Shown in pieces: positions 1 to 9,079 of a stretch of DNA of 64,000 bases (the first letter of the stretch is position 1; every line of letters starts with the position of its first letter). Under the pieces are notes generated by a model that did not search any database, had not been told where the DNA came from, and was given only the letters and a program-made list of their open reading frames with translations. The DNA is from Armatimonadota bacterium. GTDB lineage: Bacteria; Armatimonadota; Fimbriimonadia; Fimbriimonadales; Fimbriimonadaceae. The position numbers were made by a program, and so were the translations under genes. Where the stretch lies: NCBI GenBank assembly GCA_018268395.1, contig JAFDWQ010000003.1, positions 159,238 to 223,237 of the forward strand, written 5' to 3'.

Positions 1-2196
1 CTGGACCTTGAAGGTCCCGCTGTGGACCATCTTGGCCGTGACGTCCCAGTCGATCGCGGTCGGGGCCGTCTTGGTCGTGGTGTAGTCGAACCGGACCCGG
101 ACGATCGGGCTCGTAGCGGACGTGACGACGAACTTGCAGACGCGCCAGTTCACGTTGTCGACGACGGCGGTGTCGCCGAAGCCGCCCGAGTTGGACTGGC
201 CGATGTTCACGGCACCGTTCACCGGAGCGAGGGTTTCCGTCGTGGAACCGGCGTTGATCGTCAAGGCACCGCTGGCCGTAGTGGACTGGCCGTCAGGGTT
301 CGTGATCGTGACGTCGCGGGCTCCGGCGGTCGCGTTGCCTGCGACGCTGACGTTCACGACGATCTGCTGCGGGTTCGCGTGGCTGAACGAGACGGAGTTG
401 ACCGTCACGCCCGTGCCGCTGACCGCGACTTGGAGCCGTTTGGTGTAGCTGGCGTCCGTGTCGTAGTACTCCGAACCGGCCGCCGCCGTGCCGTTGATCG
501 TCACGTTCGTCGTCTGGCCTTGGTTCAGCACGTTCGGCGAGACCGAGTTGACGGCCGAAGGCGGTGGTGCGAGCAGTTGGACCACGCGGCATCCCCAAGC
601 GTTGGAGGCAGCAGCGAACTCCTGGATCGTCCACATCGTCTGGTCGTCCTCAGGGTCGACGTTGACGGTGCAGTAGTCGCCCCATCGTTGGACGCCGCCA
701 CCCTGAAGGTTGTAGCCGACCGTACTCTGGAACGCGAGGGTGGACGATTGCGTCGTCCCGAGCGGGTCGCCGGCAAGTCGGCCGGCGGCGCGGACCTGGA
801 CGCGCGTCGCCGAGTTGGCGGCGTTGTGCCCTAGGGCCATATGGCCCTGACCGCTTTGCGCGCAGGAGTCCATCCAATAGTAGAGCGGACTGGAAGCGGC
901 GGGATCGTACGCCGTCCCCGCCTGGACGAGGACCATGCTCGCGCCCGTCGGATCGACTTCGTACCAGCGGCATCCGTTCCGGTTGCCGCCGGAGGAACCG
1001 ATACCGTTGCCGTCGACACGGATGTTGTGGGCCATGTAGATCGTGCGCTTGCCCGTCTTCCGGTTCAAGTGCATCTGGGCGTGGTAAACGCGGTCGTCCA
1101 AAGCGTCCAAGGAGCCCGTCGTTCCCAGGGCCGGCACAGAGGCCGGATTGACCGTCGTCGGAACGGCAAGGGTCATGTTCGCGGAAATGGTCGGCGAGTT
1201 CGTGTCGGCGTTGAACACTTTCACCATGCACAGCTTGCTGAAGCTGGCATTGTCGACACCGATGACATAGCCGTCGGTCGACGCCGGGTCGTCGTTGTCG
1301 ACGCCGCGCGGGGAGAACAGTCCCGTCCCAGTGGCGGTCGACGTGGTGAACCTCGTCGACACGATCGGGCCGCCGGACAGGATGCTCGACTTCTTGATGA
1401 CTTGAAGGTGCGTCCCGAGATAGGAGGTCAGCGAGGTGTTGAACGTGTTGTCGCCGATGTAGACGCCCTTCGCGTCGACGCCGAGCGACGGATAGTCCGC
1501 GAACGAACTCGGGCTAGTGATCGAGTAGAACGTGAAGCTCGCCGTGTTCGTGATCGTCGGACCGCTCGAGACCGCGATATAGAACTTGTTCGGAGAGTTG
1601 ACGTTGATGCAGATGACGAACCAGCGCTGGCTGATGCGGTCGTACGTCGCCCGCGGGTCCGACGTGTTGCCTCCGACGGACGCGAAGAAGCTGTCCAGAG
1701 TCGTGTTGAGGCTCCCGAGCGTTCCGGACTTGTTGTAGACCTTGACCTGGCTGTTCGAGGTCACGAGGATCTGCGTCGGCCCGACGGCGCCGAACGAGTC
1801 CGGCGGAACAAGGTTGCCGGCCTGGCTCCCGGTCCACTGGACGCCGATGGTCTGGGGACTGTAAGGACGACCGTGGTCCTTGCCCGTGTTGCCGGCTTCG
1901 GGGTTCTTGCCGGTGGGATACGGGGGCCAACTGCTGCCTTGAAGGGCCTCAGGGTTCTGGGGCAGTTCAGTGCGGTCGACCTCCTGTTCGGTCGACTTGA
2001 TGATGATGTTGGCGAACTTCAACGGGTTGACCCAATTCGGGTTCCGCATGATTTCGGAGACGGTACGGGTTATTCCTTTTTCGCCGATGGTCGTGACGCC
2101 GTAGAAGCGCTGGGGACCGTCTTGTGCAGACGCGACGGTCGGGCCAACGGCCAGCGAAACGAGCCCCAACGAAAGGCTGATCGATCTGAATCGCAT
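1..2196 (-). CDS. Secreted protein with IPT/TIG-like domain, C-terminus outside window
   Basis: An open frame runs without a stop from the ATG at 2196 to the window edge (732 codons). An AGGAG ribosome site lies about 5 bases before the ATG. The N-terminus reads MRFRSISLSLGLVSLAV..ASAQ, a clear Sec signal peptide. Residues about 60-540 form a Gly/Ser/Thr-rich extracellular region that looks beta-propeller-like, with phrases such as DSFGAVGPTQ and DPRATYDR. Residues about 555-665 resemble an IPT/TIG immunoglobulin-like fold (VNSVSPNVLNQGQT..VTI). After that the sequence continues as another beta-rich domain. It is probably exported and cell-surface or extracellular. No catalytic motif is recognised. 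All plus-strand frames here are shadows. Confidence 0.82.
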   Translation of the reverse strand, partial: MRFRSISLSLGLVSLAVGPTVASAQDGPQRFYGVTTIGEKGITRTVSEIMRNPNWVNPLKFANIIIKSTEQEVDRTELPQNPEALQGSSWPPYPTGKNPEAGNTGKDHGRPYSPQTIGVQWTGSQAGNLVPPDSFGAVGPTQILVTSNSQVKVYNKSGTLGSLNTTLDSFFASVGGNTSDPRATYDRISQRWFVICINVNSPNKFYIAVSSGPTITNTASFTFYSITSPSSFADYPSLGVDAKGVYIGDNTFNTSLTSYLGTHLQVIKKSSILSGGPIVSTRFTTSTATGTGLFSPRGVDNDDPASTDGYVIGVDNASFSKLCMVKVFNADTNSPTISANMTLAVPTTVNPASVPALGTTGSLDALDDRVYHAQMHLNRKTGKRTIYMAHNIRVDGNGIGSSGGNRNGCRWYEVDPTGASMVLVQAGTAYDPAASSPLYYWMDSCAQSGQGHMALGHNAANSATRVQVRAAGRLAGDPLGTTQSSTLAFQSTVGYNLQGGGVQRWGDYCTVNVDPEDDQTMWTIQEFAAASNAWGCRVVQLLAPPPSAVNSVSPNVLNQGQTTNVTINGTAAAGSEYYDTDASYTKRLQVAVSGTGVTVNSVSFSHANPQQIVVNVSVAGNATAGARDVTITNPDGQSTTASGALTINAGSTTETLAPVNGAVNIGQSNSGGFGDTAVVDNVNWRVCKFVVTSATSPIVRVRFDYTTTKTAPTAIDWDVTAKMVHSGTFKVQ

Positions 2197-2408
2197 GTTC
2201 ACTCCTGCTCCGGAGGTCCTGGAAAGTGCGGACTCCGCATGTCCTCTCGGATGCACGAACCGGGCCCAATCAGCCCGATCCGCCTCCAGCGTACCACCCG
2301 TGCGGTCTCAACGCGCCTGGCTGAAGGGTGGATTTTCAAGAGACCGGCAACAGTACGGACCGGATCAAGCCCCGCTCCGTCTCAACGCCACTGATAATTG
2401 AAAAAACT

Positions 2409-4436
2409 TTATAAGATAGTGCTTAGAAAATCTGAAAAGTACTGGACTGATCCCTTATCGTCGAAGAGGAGGTGGGAGGCCGCCGCGACCCGGTTTTTCA
2501 ACTCCACTGCGACGTCGCTGTTCTGGGCCAGCGAGACGGCAAGTTCGGCGAATTCGTCGTCGTCGTCGGCGACGGGCCCTTCGATGCCCATTTGTCGGTA
2601 CAACCCGGCCGTCATCCTTCCCCGCATCAGGTCTCCGTTCCACGTCACGACGGGGACGCCGGCGGAAAAAGCAAGGTACGCGGTGTGGCCGCCCGTAAAC
2701 CGTCGTGTGTCCAAGACAGCGTCCGCGGAAGCGAGCGCGTCCAGGAAGCGGTCCGGGCTGAGACGAGGCAGGAACAAGACCTGGTCGGCGACGTCGGGGA
2801 TCCGGCTTTGGAGCCTCTCTTTCAAAATCCTGACCCAGTTCTGCTCGGACGTCTCAAAAAAGACCACTTTGCCCTGTGGGTCCCGGCGCAGGACAGCGGC
2901 GACGGCCGAATCGAAGTCGGGGTGGAACTTGAACAGGGACTGGGCGCAAAGATAGAGCCGGCCGGACTCCGGCAGACCCGCGTCGGCTTTCGAAGCACGG
3001 GCTTTGGCTTCGGGCGGGCGCTGAAGGTCGCAGTAGATCCGGGGAAGCAGGGCCAGGTGTTCCGAATAGTGGTCTTGCGCCCCGTCCGGTTCGAACGTTT
3101 CGGCGGAAAGGTAGTAGTCCACGTTCGGCACGCCCGTCGTGTCCGGGTGCCCCCAACCGACGCACTGGACCGGCGCCAGCCGTGCGAACGAAAGGAAATA
3201 CGTGAACGCGTCCATGCCGATGTCGGCGTAGACGAGGACGTCCAGTTTCTCGTCGGCGACCGTTTGTCGGGCGGCCTTCAGTTCTGAAGGAAGGACCACG
3301 AACGTATCGGCCGATCGGGCGATGCGGACAGCGACGTCGTCCCGTGGCGGTGCGGTCGAAAGGACCACGACTTCGAACGCGTCGCGGTCCAGTCCGCGGA
3401 TCACGCCTTCATAGACCTTTCCGACCGTGTGGTCCCGGAAAAACGCCGAGCAGAACCCGATCCTGGCGCGGCGGCCTTTTGCCCCTCCCATGGAGTGCGG
3501 GGACGTCCAACCCAGCGAGGGGCACGCCGTAAGATAGGTGCGCGCCACTTGGCTTTGAAGGTGCTTGTCCGGTCGTCCGTGGTAGGTCAGATAAAAGTTC
3601 GCCGTGCCGACCTCGTGTGGCGGATCTGTCAGCCGGACGTCGCCTTGGGCCAAGGCGTCCAGTTCCTCCGACATCCGGGCACGCACGTCATCGATCTGGT
3701 CCGGGCTGCTGAACACGGTCGGACTGAGAAGGGCTCTGCGGAACAGGAAACCGTTTCTCGCAGGACCTCCAGAACGAGCGGCCAGGGCGTACTGGTTCCG
3801 GGCTTCCTCGTACTTGCCGGACTCCGCGAAGATCGCACCGATGTTGGCGTTGGCCGCCCCGACGTTCGGCTGTAGGGACAGCACGGCCCGGAAACCCTTG
3901 ACCGCCTCGTCGTTCCGGTGAAGCGTCTGAAGGGTCACCGCGTGCCGGAACCGGAGCTGAGCGTCCTGTGGTCGGAGCCCGACCGCTTTTGCGACGATCG
4001 GTTCCGCCGTGTCCAGGAGTCCGGCGCCCATGGCGCAGTCGGCAAGGGCCATGAGCGTGCCCGGATCCTCCGTCCTCTCGGCCGAAGCCTTGAGGATGTC
4101 TGCGGCGAGTTCGCCGTGTCCAGCGGCAGACTCGAGGCGGGCCAGGTTCAGGGAAGCAAGGGCGAGCCCGGGGTTTCGGCTCAAGGCTGAAAGGAACGCC
4201 TGACGCGCGGCCCCGGTGTCGCCTTTCTGAGCCAGAGCCGTTCCGGCCAAGGCATGGGCGAAGGCGTCGACCGGGTCGGATGCGAGGGCAAGTCGGCAAA
4301 CGGACAGGGCCTCGTCCGGACGTCCCGCGGCCAAGAGCGCCTCGGCGCGGGCATACAGGTCCCGTAACGCCGGTCCGACCGGCTTGTGCTCCCGGCGCCC
4401 CTCGTCGTGTCCCTTTCGCCGGGATTTCTTGCTCAT
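2409..4436 (-). CDS. TPR protein with SPINDLY/O-GlcNAc transferase-like glycosyltransferase domain
   Basis: 675 aa. Residues about 20-235 are tetratricopeptide-like helical repeats (ARAEALLAAGRPDEAL, DAFAHALAGTALAQKGD). Residues about 320-670 match the GT41 family: RIGFCSAFFRDHTVGKVYEGV, PVQCVGWGHPDTTG, a UDP-binding-type segment LYLCAQSLFKFHPDF, and near the end LDTRRFTGGHTAYLAFSAGVPVVTW. Family members transfer N-acetylglucosamine or related sugars to Ser/Thr of proteins, and bacterial members often modify flagellin or surface proteins. The acceptor is unknown here. A TAAGAT hexamer lies 15 bases before the ATG with no Shine-Dalgarno. It is followed downstream by the secreted-protein gene in the same direction, about 210 bases away. 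The family call is firm, the substrate is not. Confidence 0.85.
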   Translation of the reverse strand: MSKKSRRKGHDEGRREHKPVGPALRDLYARAEALLAAGRPDEALSVCRLALASDPVDAFAHALAGTALAQKGDTGAARQAFLSALSRNPGLALASLNLARLESAAGHGELAADILKASAERTEDPGTLMALADCAMGAGLLDTAEPIVAKAVGLRPQDAQLRFRHAVTLQTLHRNDEAVKGFRAVLSLQPNVGAANANIGAIFAESGKYEEARNQYALAARSGGPARNGFLFRRALLSPTVFSSPDQIDDVRARMSEELDALAQGDVRLTDPPHEVGTANFYLTYHGRPDKHLQSQVARTYLTACPSLGWTSPHSMGGAKGRRARIGFCSAFFRDHTVGKVYEGVIRGLDRDAFEVVVLSTAPPRDDVAVRIARSADTFVVLPSELKAARQTVADEKLDVLVYADIGMDAFTYFLSFARLAPVQCVGWGHPDTTGVPNVDYYLSAETFEPDGAQDHYSEHLALLPRIYCDLQRPPEAKARASKADAGLPESGRLYLCAQSLFKFHPDFDSAVAAVLRRDPQGKVVFFETSEQNWVRILKERLQSRIPDVADQVLFLPRLSPDRFLDALASADAVLDTRRFTGGHTAYLAFSAGVPVVTWNGDLMRGRMTAGLYRQMGIEGPVADDDDEFAELAVSLAQNSDVAVELKNRVAAASHLLFDDKGSVQYFSDFLSTIL

Positions 4437-4525
4437 CGTCCGATGTCCGATATCTTAGCCGTCAGAAGGCCGGAAGCCGCCCACTCGCCGGGGGCCATCG
4501 GGTATCACGGTTCTAAGCCTAGGCC

Positions 4526-6568
4526 ATGTCAGCAGAACCGCGAGCCTCGAACGACCAAGTGACGATCACGGTCAACGACGTTGAACTGAGCGTCCCTAAA
4601 GGCGAACTCATCGTCGAATCGGTCAAGCGGCTCGGGCTGGAAATCCCCGTATTCTGCTACCACCCCCGGATGGACCCGGTCGGTATGTGCCGGATGTGCC
4701 TTGTCGAAGTCGGCTTCAAGCAGGCGGACGGGTCGGTCCGCATGATGCCGAAGCCCCAAGCAGGCTGTACGCTGCCCGCGAGTGAAGGAATGGTCGTCTT
4801 GACCGACTCGGAGGCGGTGCACCGTGACCGGCGGGGCGTCTTGGAATTCCTGTTGGTCAACCACCCCCTCGACTGTCCGGTCTGCGACCGGGGTGGCGAG
4901 TGCCCGCTCCAGAACAACACGCTCGCCTACGGGCCTTCGACGTCGCGTTTCATCGAACTCAAGCGCCACCTTCCCAAGGCGTTCCCTCTGAGCCGGTACG
5001 TCACGCTCGACCTCGAACGTTGCATCCAGTGCGGCCGGTGCGTCAGGTTTACAGAAGAGGTCAGTGGCGAACACGAACTGGCGTTCCGGTTCCGAGGCGC
5101 GGAAATGCAGCCGTCGACCTTCCAACTCACCGACTTCGAGTCCAAGTTCAGTGGGAACGTCATCGAAATCTGCCCGGTCGGAGCCTTGACGAGCAGCAAG
5201 TACAGGTTCCGGGCGCGGCCTTGGGACTTGGAAACGACCCCTTCGGTCTGTACCGAATGCTCGAACGGCTGCAACGTCTGGTTCGACCATAGGGCGGGCA
5301 AGTACGTCCGGACGAACGGACGGGTCAACGAGGCTGTGAACGAGGAATGGACGTGCGACCGAGGGAAGTTCGGCCACGGCTACTACAACAGTCCCTCCCG
5401 ACTGACAAGCCCGTTGGTGCGGAAGGGCGACGGGTTCGTCCCCGTGTCTTGGGGCGAGGCGTACGAAGAGATCGCCAAAGGCTTCGACCGGCCTGGTGCC
5501 GAATGCGCCGGACTGACCGGTCCACGCGTGTCGAACGAAGCCCTGTACCTGTTCCGGAAGGTCGTCCGCGAGCAGTTCGGTTCCCCTCACCTTGACCATC
5601 GGTGGACGTCTGCGGTCGACGGCGACGTTTCGACGCCGTCGATGACGATCGCCGGACTCGAGCGACAGGCGAGCATCCTCGTCTTCGGCGACCTCGCCGC
5701 CGAGCTCCCCATCGTTTATCTCCGCGTCCGCAAGGCGGCCGTCAAGCGCGGCGCGAAGGTCGTCGTCCTCAGCCTGTCGCCGAACGAGTGCGACACGTTT
5801 TCGGCCGCTTCGCTGCGGTTCCCGGTCGGAGCCGAACGGGATGCGGTCAAAGCTCTCTCGGGCGACGATGCCGCTGCGTCGCGGCTCGGTTGGGACTCAG
5901 GAACGGTTTCGGCAGCCCGGTCCGCGCTTGGACAGGGAACGGCCGTCGTCGCTTCGGACCGCGCGCTCGACCTTCCCCAGGGACTGGACGCCCTTCGCGA
6001 TCTGAGAGGTTGGGCCGCGACGAGCGGCGGATCGTTCGACGTCTGGCCAACGGGCGCCAACTCGCAGGGCGCCGAGTTTCTCGACGTCCGTCCGGCACAA
6101 GGCGGAGCGTCCACTTTCGACGCCCTTCAGGCCGCCGCACAAGGTCGAGTGAAGGCGCTCTGGCTGATGGAGTGCGATCCGACGACGTTCGAGGGCGGTG
6201 CGGGAGCCTTGGAGAACGCCGAGTTCGTGGTGGTCCAAGGAACGCAGGAGTGCGAGGCGATGGCGTATGCCAGTGTCGTCCTCCCGATGGCGGCGCCCGC
6301 CGAACAGGACGGCACCTGGACGAACTGCGAAGGACGCGTCCAGAACATCGGACGTGCCGTATCGCCTCCCGGCGACGCCAAGCCTGCGTGGCGGATCTTC
6401 AGCGAGCTCTTGCTGCGGCTCTCGCCCGCGACCCCGTTCTTCAATCCGAGGGAAGTCCTGACGGCGCTCGCTGCCGAATTCCCCCGGTTTTCGGCCGTTG
6501 CAGACGGGGTCCCCGAGGAAGGCCTCGTCCTCGCGGAACCGCAGGTCACGGAGGTCGGCGGAGCCTAA
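4526..6568 (+). CDS. nuoG: NADH-quinone oxidoreductase subunit G
   Basis: 680 aa, the iron-sulfur subunit of the complex I peripheral arm; it passes electrons from NADH towards quinone. Cluster ligands are all visible: N1b C44, C55, C58, C81; N5 H113, C117, C120, C126; N4 C166, C169, C172 and C216; N7 C242, C245, C249, C277. The C-terminal half is a shortened molybdopterin-oxidoreductase-like domain. It is shorter than E. coli NuoG (about 900 aa) and closer to compact forms. First gene of the nuo operon; the next start lies 30 bases on. A weak TCTAAG hexamer at 4512-4517 may be its promoter -10 element. NuoE and NuoF, its usual partners, must be encoded elsewhere. Confidence 0.95.
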   Translation: MSAEPRASNDQVTITVNDVELSVPKGELIVESVKRLGLEIPVFCYHPRMDPVGMCRMCLVEVGFKQADGSVRMMPKPQAGCTLPASEGMVVLTDSEAVHRDRRGVLEFLLVNHPLDCPVCDRGGECPLQNNTLAYGPSTSRFIELKRHLPKAFPLSRYVTLDLERCIQCGRCVRFTEEVSGEHELAFRFRGAEMQPSTFQLTDFESKFSGNVIEICPVGALTSSKYRFRARPWDLETTPSVCTECSNGCNVWFDHRAGKYVRTNGRVNEAVNEEWTCDRGKFGHGYYNSPSRLTSPLVRKGDGFVPVSWGEAYEEIAKGFDRPGAECAGLTGPRVSNEALYLFRKVVREQFGSPHLDHRWTSAVDGDVSTPSMTIAGLERQASILVFGDLAAELPIVYLRVRKAAVKRGAKVVVLSLSPNECDTFSAASLRFPVGAERDAVKALSGDDAAASRLGWDSGTVSAARSALGQGTAVVASDRALDLPQGLDALRDLRGWAATSGGSFDVWPTGANSQGAEFLDVRPAQGGASTFDALQAAAQGRVKALWLMECDPTTFEGGAGALENAEFVVVQGTQECEAMAYASVVLPMAAPAEQDGTWTNCEGRVQNIGRAVSPPGDAKPAWRIFSELLLRLSPATPFFNPREVLTALAAEFPRFSAVADGVPEEGLVLAEPQVTEVGGA

Positions 6569-6598
6569 CGCCAGGCAGGTAAAGTCAGGGAGCCGGAC

Positions 6599-8026
6599 GT
6601 GAATTTTAACTTCCCCCAATGGATTGAGGCGGTCAGCAACGGGCAGGATGCCACGCTCTTCGGTCTGCACCTGTACGGGCCCTTCGTCGCCGGACTGATC
6701 AAGGTCGTGATCTTGGTCGTTCCGATGCTGATCTTGGTCCCGGGTTTGATCTGGTGGGAGCGCCGTCTCCTCAGTTGGATGCAAGACCGCGTCGGGCCGA
6801 ACCGTACAGGCACGATTACGGTCCCGGACAGGTTTCCGTTCCTGAAAGGCCGGAAGTTCCGGACTTTCGGTCTCCTCCAACCGATCTGCGACGGCGTGAA
6901 GCTCTTCTTGAAAGAAGACATTACGCCCGCCAGTATCGACCGCAAGATCTACTTCCTGGCGCCGGCCGTCGCGCTTTTTCCGGCGTTTGCGATCGGTGGG
7001 ACGCTTCCCTGGGGTTCGGTGACGTTGCCGTTCGCCGACGCGATCGGTGGTGTCTATAGCTACCTCACGCCCGTCGCGAACGTCGACATCGGCATCCTCT
7101 ACGTCCTCGCCATCTCGAGTCTTGGCGTCTACGGCGTCGTCCTTGCGGGCTATTCGAGCAACAACAAGTACTCCCTCATGGGCGGGCTCCGGTCGAGCGC
7201 GCAATTGATCAGCTACGAACTCGCGATGGGGATGTCCTTGGCCTGTGTCGCCCTGGCGACGGGCTCTCTCCGGATGGCGGACATGGTGCGCGAACAAGAG
7301 AAGGCGCTCTGGGGCGTCGCGCCCGGGCTTCAAAACTGGTTCCTGTTCACCCCGTTCGGGTTCGTCAGCGCGGTCGTGTTCCTGATCTGCATGATCGCCG
7401 AGACGAACCGGGCGCCGTTCGACCTTCCCGAAGCCGAGAACGAGCTGATCGCGGGCTACCACACGGAATATTCGAGCATGAAGTTCGCCGTGTTCTTCAT
7501 GGGCGAGTACGCGGCGATGTTCATGCTGAGCGGCGTGTTCGCCGCGGTCTTCCTCGGCGGTTACAACCTGCTGCCCGTGAACTGGGAAGCGCTGGCCGTT
7601 TCTCCGCCCTCGTGGCTGGCCGGCGGCGCCGCGTTCTTCAAGTCGATGGCGTGGTTCAACTATTGGGCCGGGCCACTGGTCTTCATCGGGAAGTGCGCGG
7701 GCGGCATCACGTTCTTCATCTGGCTCCGTGCGACGTTGCCCAGGTTGCGGTACGACCAATTGATGAACTTGGGTTGGAAGACCATGCTCCCGCTCGGGGT
7801 CGCGAACTTCTTGGTCGTCGCTCTCTGGATCATCGCGACGCGCCTCTGGGGGACGGGCGGAGGATGGGTGGCATGGGCCGCTGCCGCCGGAGTGCTCTTG
7901 GTGGGCTATTTGAACATCGCGGCGTTGGCCCGCAAGTCGGATCTGGCGTTCGGTGCGCGCAAGGTCAAGCTCGCCGATCCGGCACCGACCCGGTCCGTCA
8001 GGTTGGTGGACCCGAAAAAGGCATGA
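6599..8026 (+). CDS. nuoH: NADH-quinone oxidoreductase subunit H
   Basis: 475 aa polytopic membrane protein that forms part of the quinone cavity linking the peripheral arm to the proton pumps. The NuoH signature WERRLLSWMQDRVGPNR is at residues about 52-68, and the family segment EAENELIAGYHTEYSSM comes later. It is longer than E. coli NuoH (about 325 aa) because of extended loops and C-terminal helices. The start is GTG at 6599, with AGGGAG about 8 bases upstream. It follows nuoG directly. The next gene is nuoJ; nuoI, which normally sits between H and J, is absent. Confidence 0.95.
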   Translation: MNFNFPQWIEAVSNGQDATLFGLHLYGPFVAGLIKVVILVVPMLILVPGLIWWERRLLSWMQDRVGPNRTGTITVPDRFPFLKGRKFRTFGLLQPICDGVKLFLKEDITPASIDRKIYFLAPAVALFPAFAIGGTLPWGSVTLPFADAIGGVYSYLTPVANVDIGILYVLAISSLGVYGVVLAGYSSNNKYSLMGGLRSSAQLISYELAMGMSLACVALATGSLRMADMVREQEKALWGVAPGLQNWFLFTPFGFVSAVVFLICMIAETNRAPFDLPEAENELIAGYHTEYSSMKFAVFFMGEYAAMFMLSGVFAAVFLGGYNLLPVNWEALAVSPPSWLAGGAAFFKSMAWFNYWAGPLVFIGKCAGGITFFIWLRATLPRLRYDQLMNLGWKTMLPLGVANFLVVALWIIATRLWGTGGGWVAWAAAAGVLLVGYLNIAALARKSDLAFGARKVKLADPAPTRSVRLVDPKKA

Positions 8027-8063
8027 GACGATCCAGAGCCGTGAGTCAAGGGGTGAAGGGGAA

Positions 8064-8681
8064 GTGAGCGGCGAAAAGCTCGCGTTCCTCGTCCTCGCCC
8101 TGGTCGCAGGCGCGGGCGCCCTGGGAGTCGTGGTGTTCGGAAAGAACCCGGTCCGTTCCGCCCTCAGCCTCGTCCTCAATTTCTTCGTCCTCGCGTTCGT
8201 CTACTTCACGCTCGGAGCACAGCTTCTCGGCATCACCCAGATCATGGTGTACGCCGGGGCGATCATGGTCCTGTTCCTGTTCGTGATCATGATGTTGCAG
8301 CTCCACCACGGGCAGAAGGACGAGGAGAAGCGGGACTGGAAAGCGCCCGTCGCTTGGGGGTTCGGCCTCGCCATGGGGGCCGTGATCTTCTCCAAGGTCG
8401 TCACCCCCTTCTCAGACTCGGTCAAGGAACCCTATTCGGTCGCGTCGCCGCAAGCGGTCGTCGCTTCGACGGCCGCCCCTTCCGGCCCATCGACACCGCT
8501 TTCAGGCGCGCAGGGCCCGGCCGACCGTGGGCCGATGGTCCGATCGATGGACGACCTCGGCAAACCGCAAGCCGTCGGCGCCGTGCTGTTCTCGACCTAT
8601 TCGTGGCCGTTCGAGGTCACGAGCGTCTTGCTGCTGATCGGCGTCGTCGGGTCGATCCTGTTGGCCAAAAGGAGGATTTAG
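8064..8681 (+). CDS. nuoJ: NADH-quinone oxidoreductase subunit J
   Basis: 205 aa membrane subunit of complex I with about five helices. Family features are NPVRSALSLVLNFF and the conserved pi-bulge helix region GITQIMVYAGAIMVLFLFVIMM. I chose the GTG at 8064: a purine-rich GAAGGGGAA site lies just before it, and the longer upstream frame overlaps nuoH and reads as shadow. A Ser/Pro/Ala-rich loop lies between helices 4 and 5. The TAG stop directly abuts the nuoK ATG, so the two are probably translationally coupled. Confidence 0.93.
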   Translation: MSGEKLAFLVLALVAGAGALGVVVFGKNPVRSALSLVLNFFVLAFVYFTLGAQLLGITQIMVYAGAIMVLFLFVIMMLQLHHGQKDEEKRDWKAPVAWGFGLAMGAVIFSKVVTPFSDSVKEPYSVASPQAVVASTAAPSGPSTPLSGAQGPADRGPMVRSMDDLGKPQAVGAVLFSTYSWPFEVTSVLLLIGVVGSILLAKRRI

Positions 8682-9029
8682 ATGGACTCGAGCGTTCCGT
8701 TGAGCTGGTACCTGACCTTGGGTCTCTTCATGTTCACGATCGGGGGCATCGGGGTCGTGGTCCGCCGGAACCCGGTGGTCGTCTTCATGTGCGTCGAACT
8801 GATGTTGAACGCCGTGAACTTGACGTTCCTCTCGTTCGCCCGATATGGGGCTGCGCCCGGGCTAGGGTCGGCCGATCTGAAAAATTCGATGATGGGCGGC
8901 CAGATGGCCGTCATTTTCGTGATGGCGGTCGCGGCGGCCGAGGTCGCCGTCGGGCTGGGGATCATCATGGCCATTTTTCGCCTGAAGAACCAGGCCGACG
9001 TCGACGATATGAGCGCACTGAGGGGATGA
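8682..9029 (+). CDS. nuoK: NADH-quinone oxidoreductase subunit K
   Basis: 115 aa, three transmembrane helices, homologous to MrpC/ND4L of the antiporter-like proton path. The typical segment VVFMCVELMLNAVNLTFL carries the conserved membrane glutamate (E of CVELMLN). A second glutamate sits in helix 3 (AAAEVAVGL). A strong AAAGGAGG ribosome site lies inside the end of nuoJ. It is slightly longer than the usual ~100 aa because of a short C-terminal tail. Its TGA overlaps the ATG of a tiny ORF at 9026. Confidence 0.95.
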   Translation: MDSSVPLSWYLTLGLFMFTIGGIGVVVRRNPVVVFMCVELMLNAVNLTFLSFARYGAAPGLGSADLKNSMMGGQMAVIFVMAVAAAEVAVGLGIIMAIFRLKNQADVDDMSALRG

Positions 9030-9079
9030 CGATGGTGGGTTTGGCTTTGTACGTCAAGAAGGTGGCCCGGTATGCCTGA
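9026..9079 (+). CDS. 17-residue ORF bridging nuoK and nuoL
   Basis: An 18-codon frame (MTMVGLALYVKKVARYA) starts in an ATGA overlap with the nuoK stop and ends just inside nuoL, whose ATG at 9072 lies within it. It may be a chance frame or may carry ribosomes from nuoK into nuoL. It is too short to judge as a real peptide. Confidence 0.2.
   Translation: MTMVGLALYVKKVARYA

Noticed and set aside
22-2394. Two long plus-strand frames (22-834 and 841-2394)
   Set aside because: Arg/Asp/Val-rich with no domain, antisense to the signal-peptide-bearing minus-strand gene; typical high-GC shadows.
5897-8179. 760-codon minus-strand frame across nuoG-nuoH
   Set aside because: Low-complexity Arg/Asp/Glu/His content and complete overlap with two certain genes.
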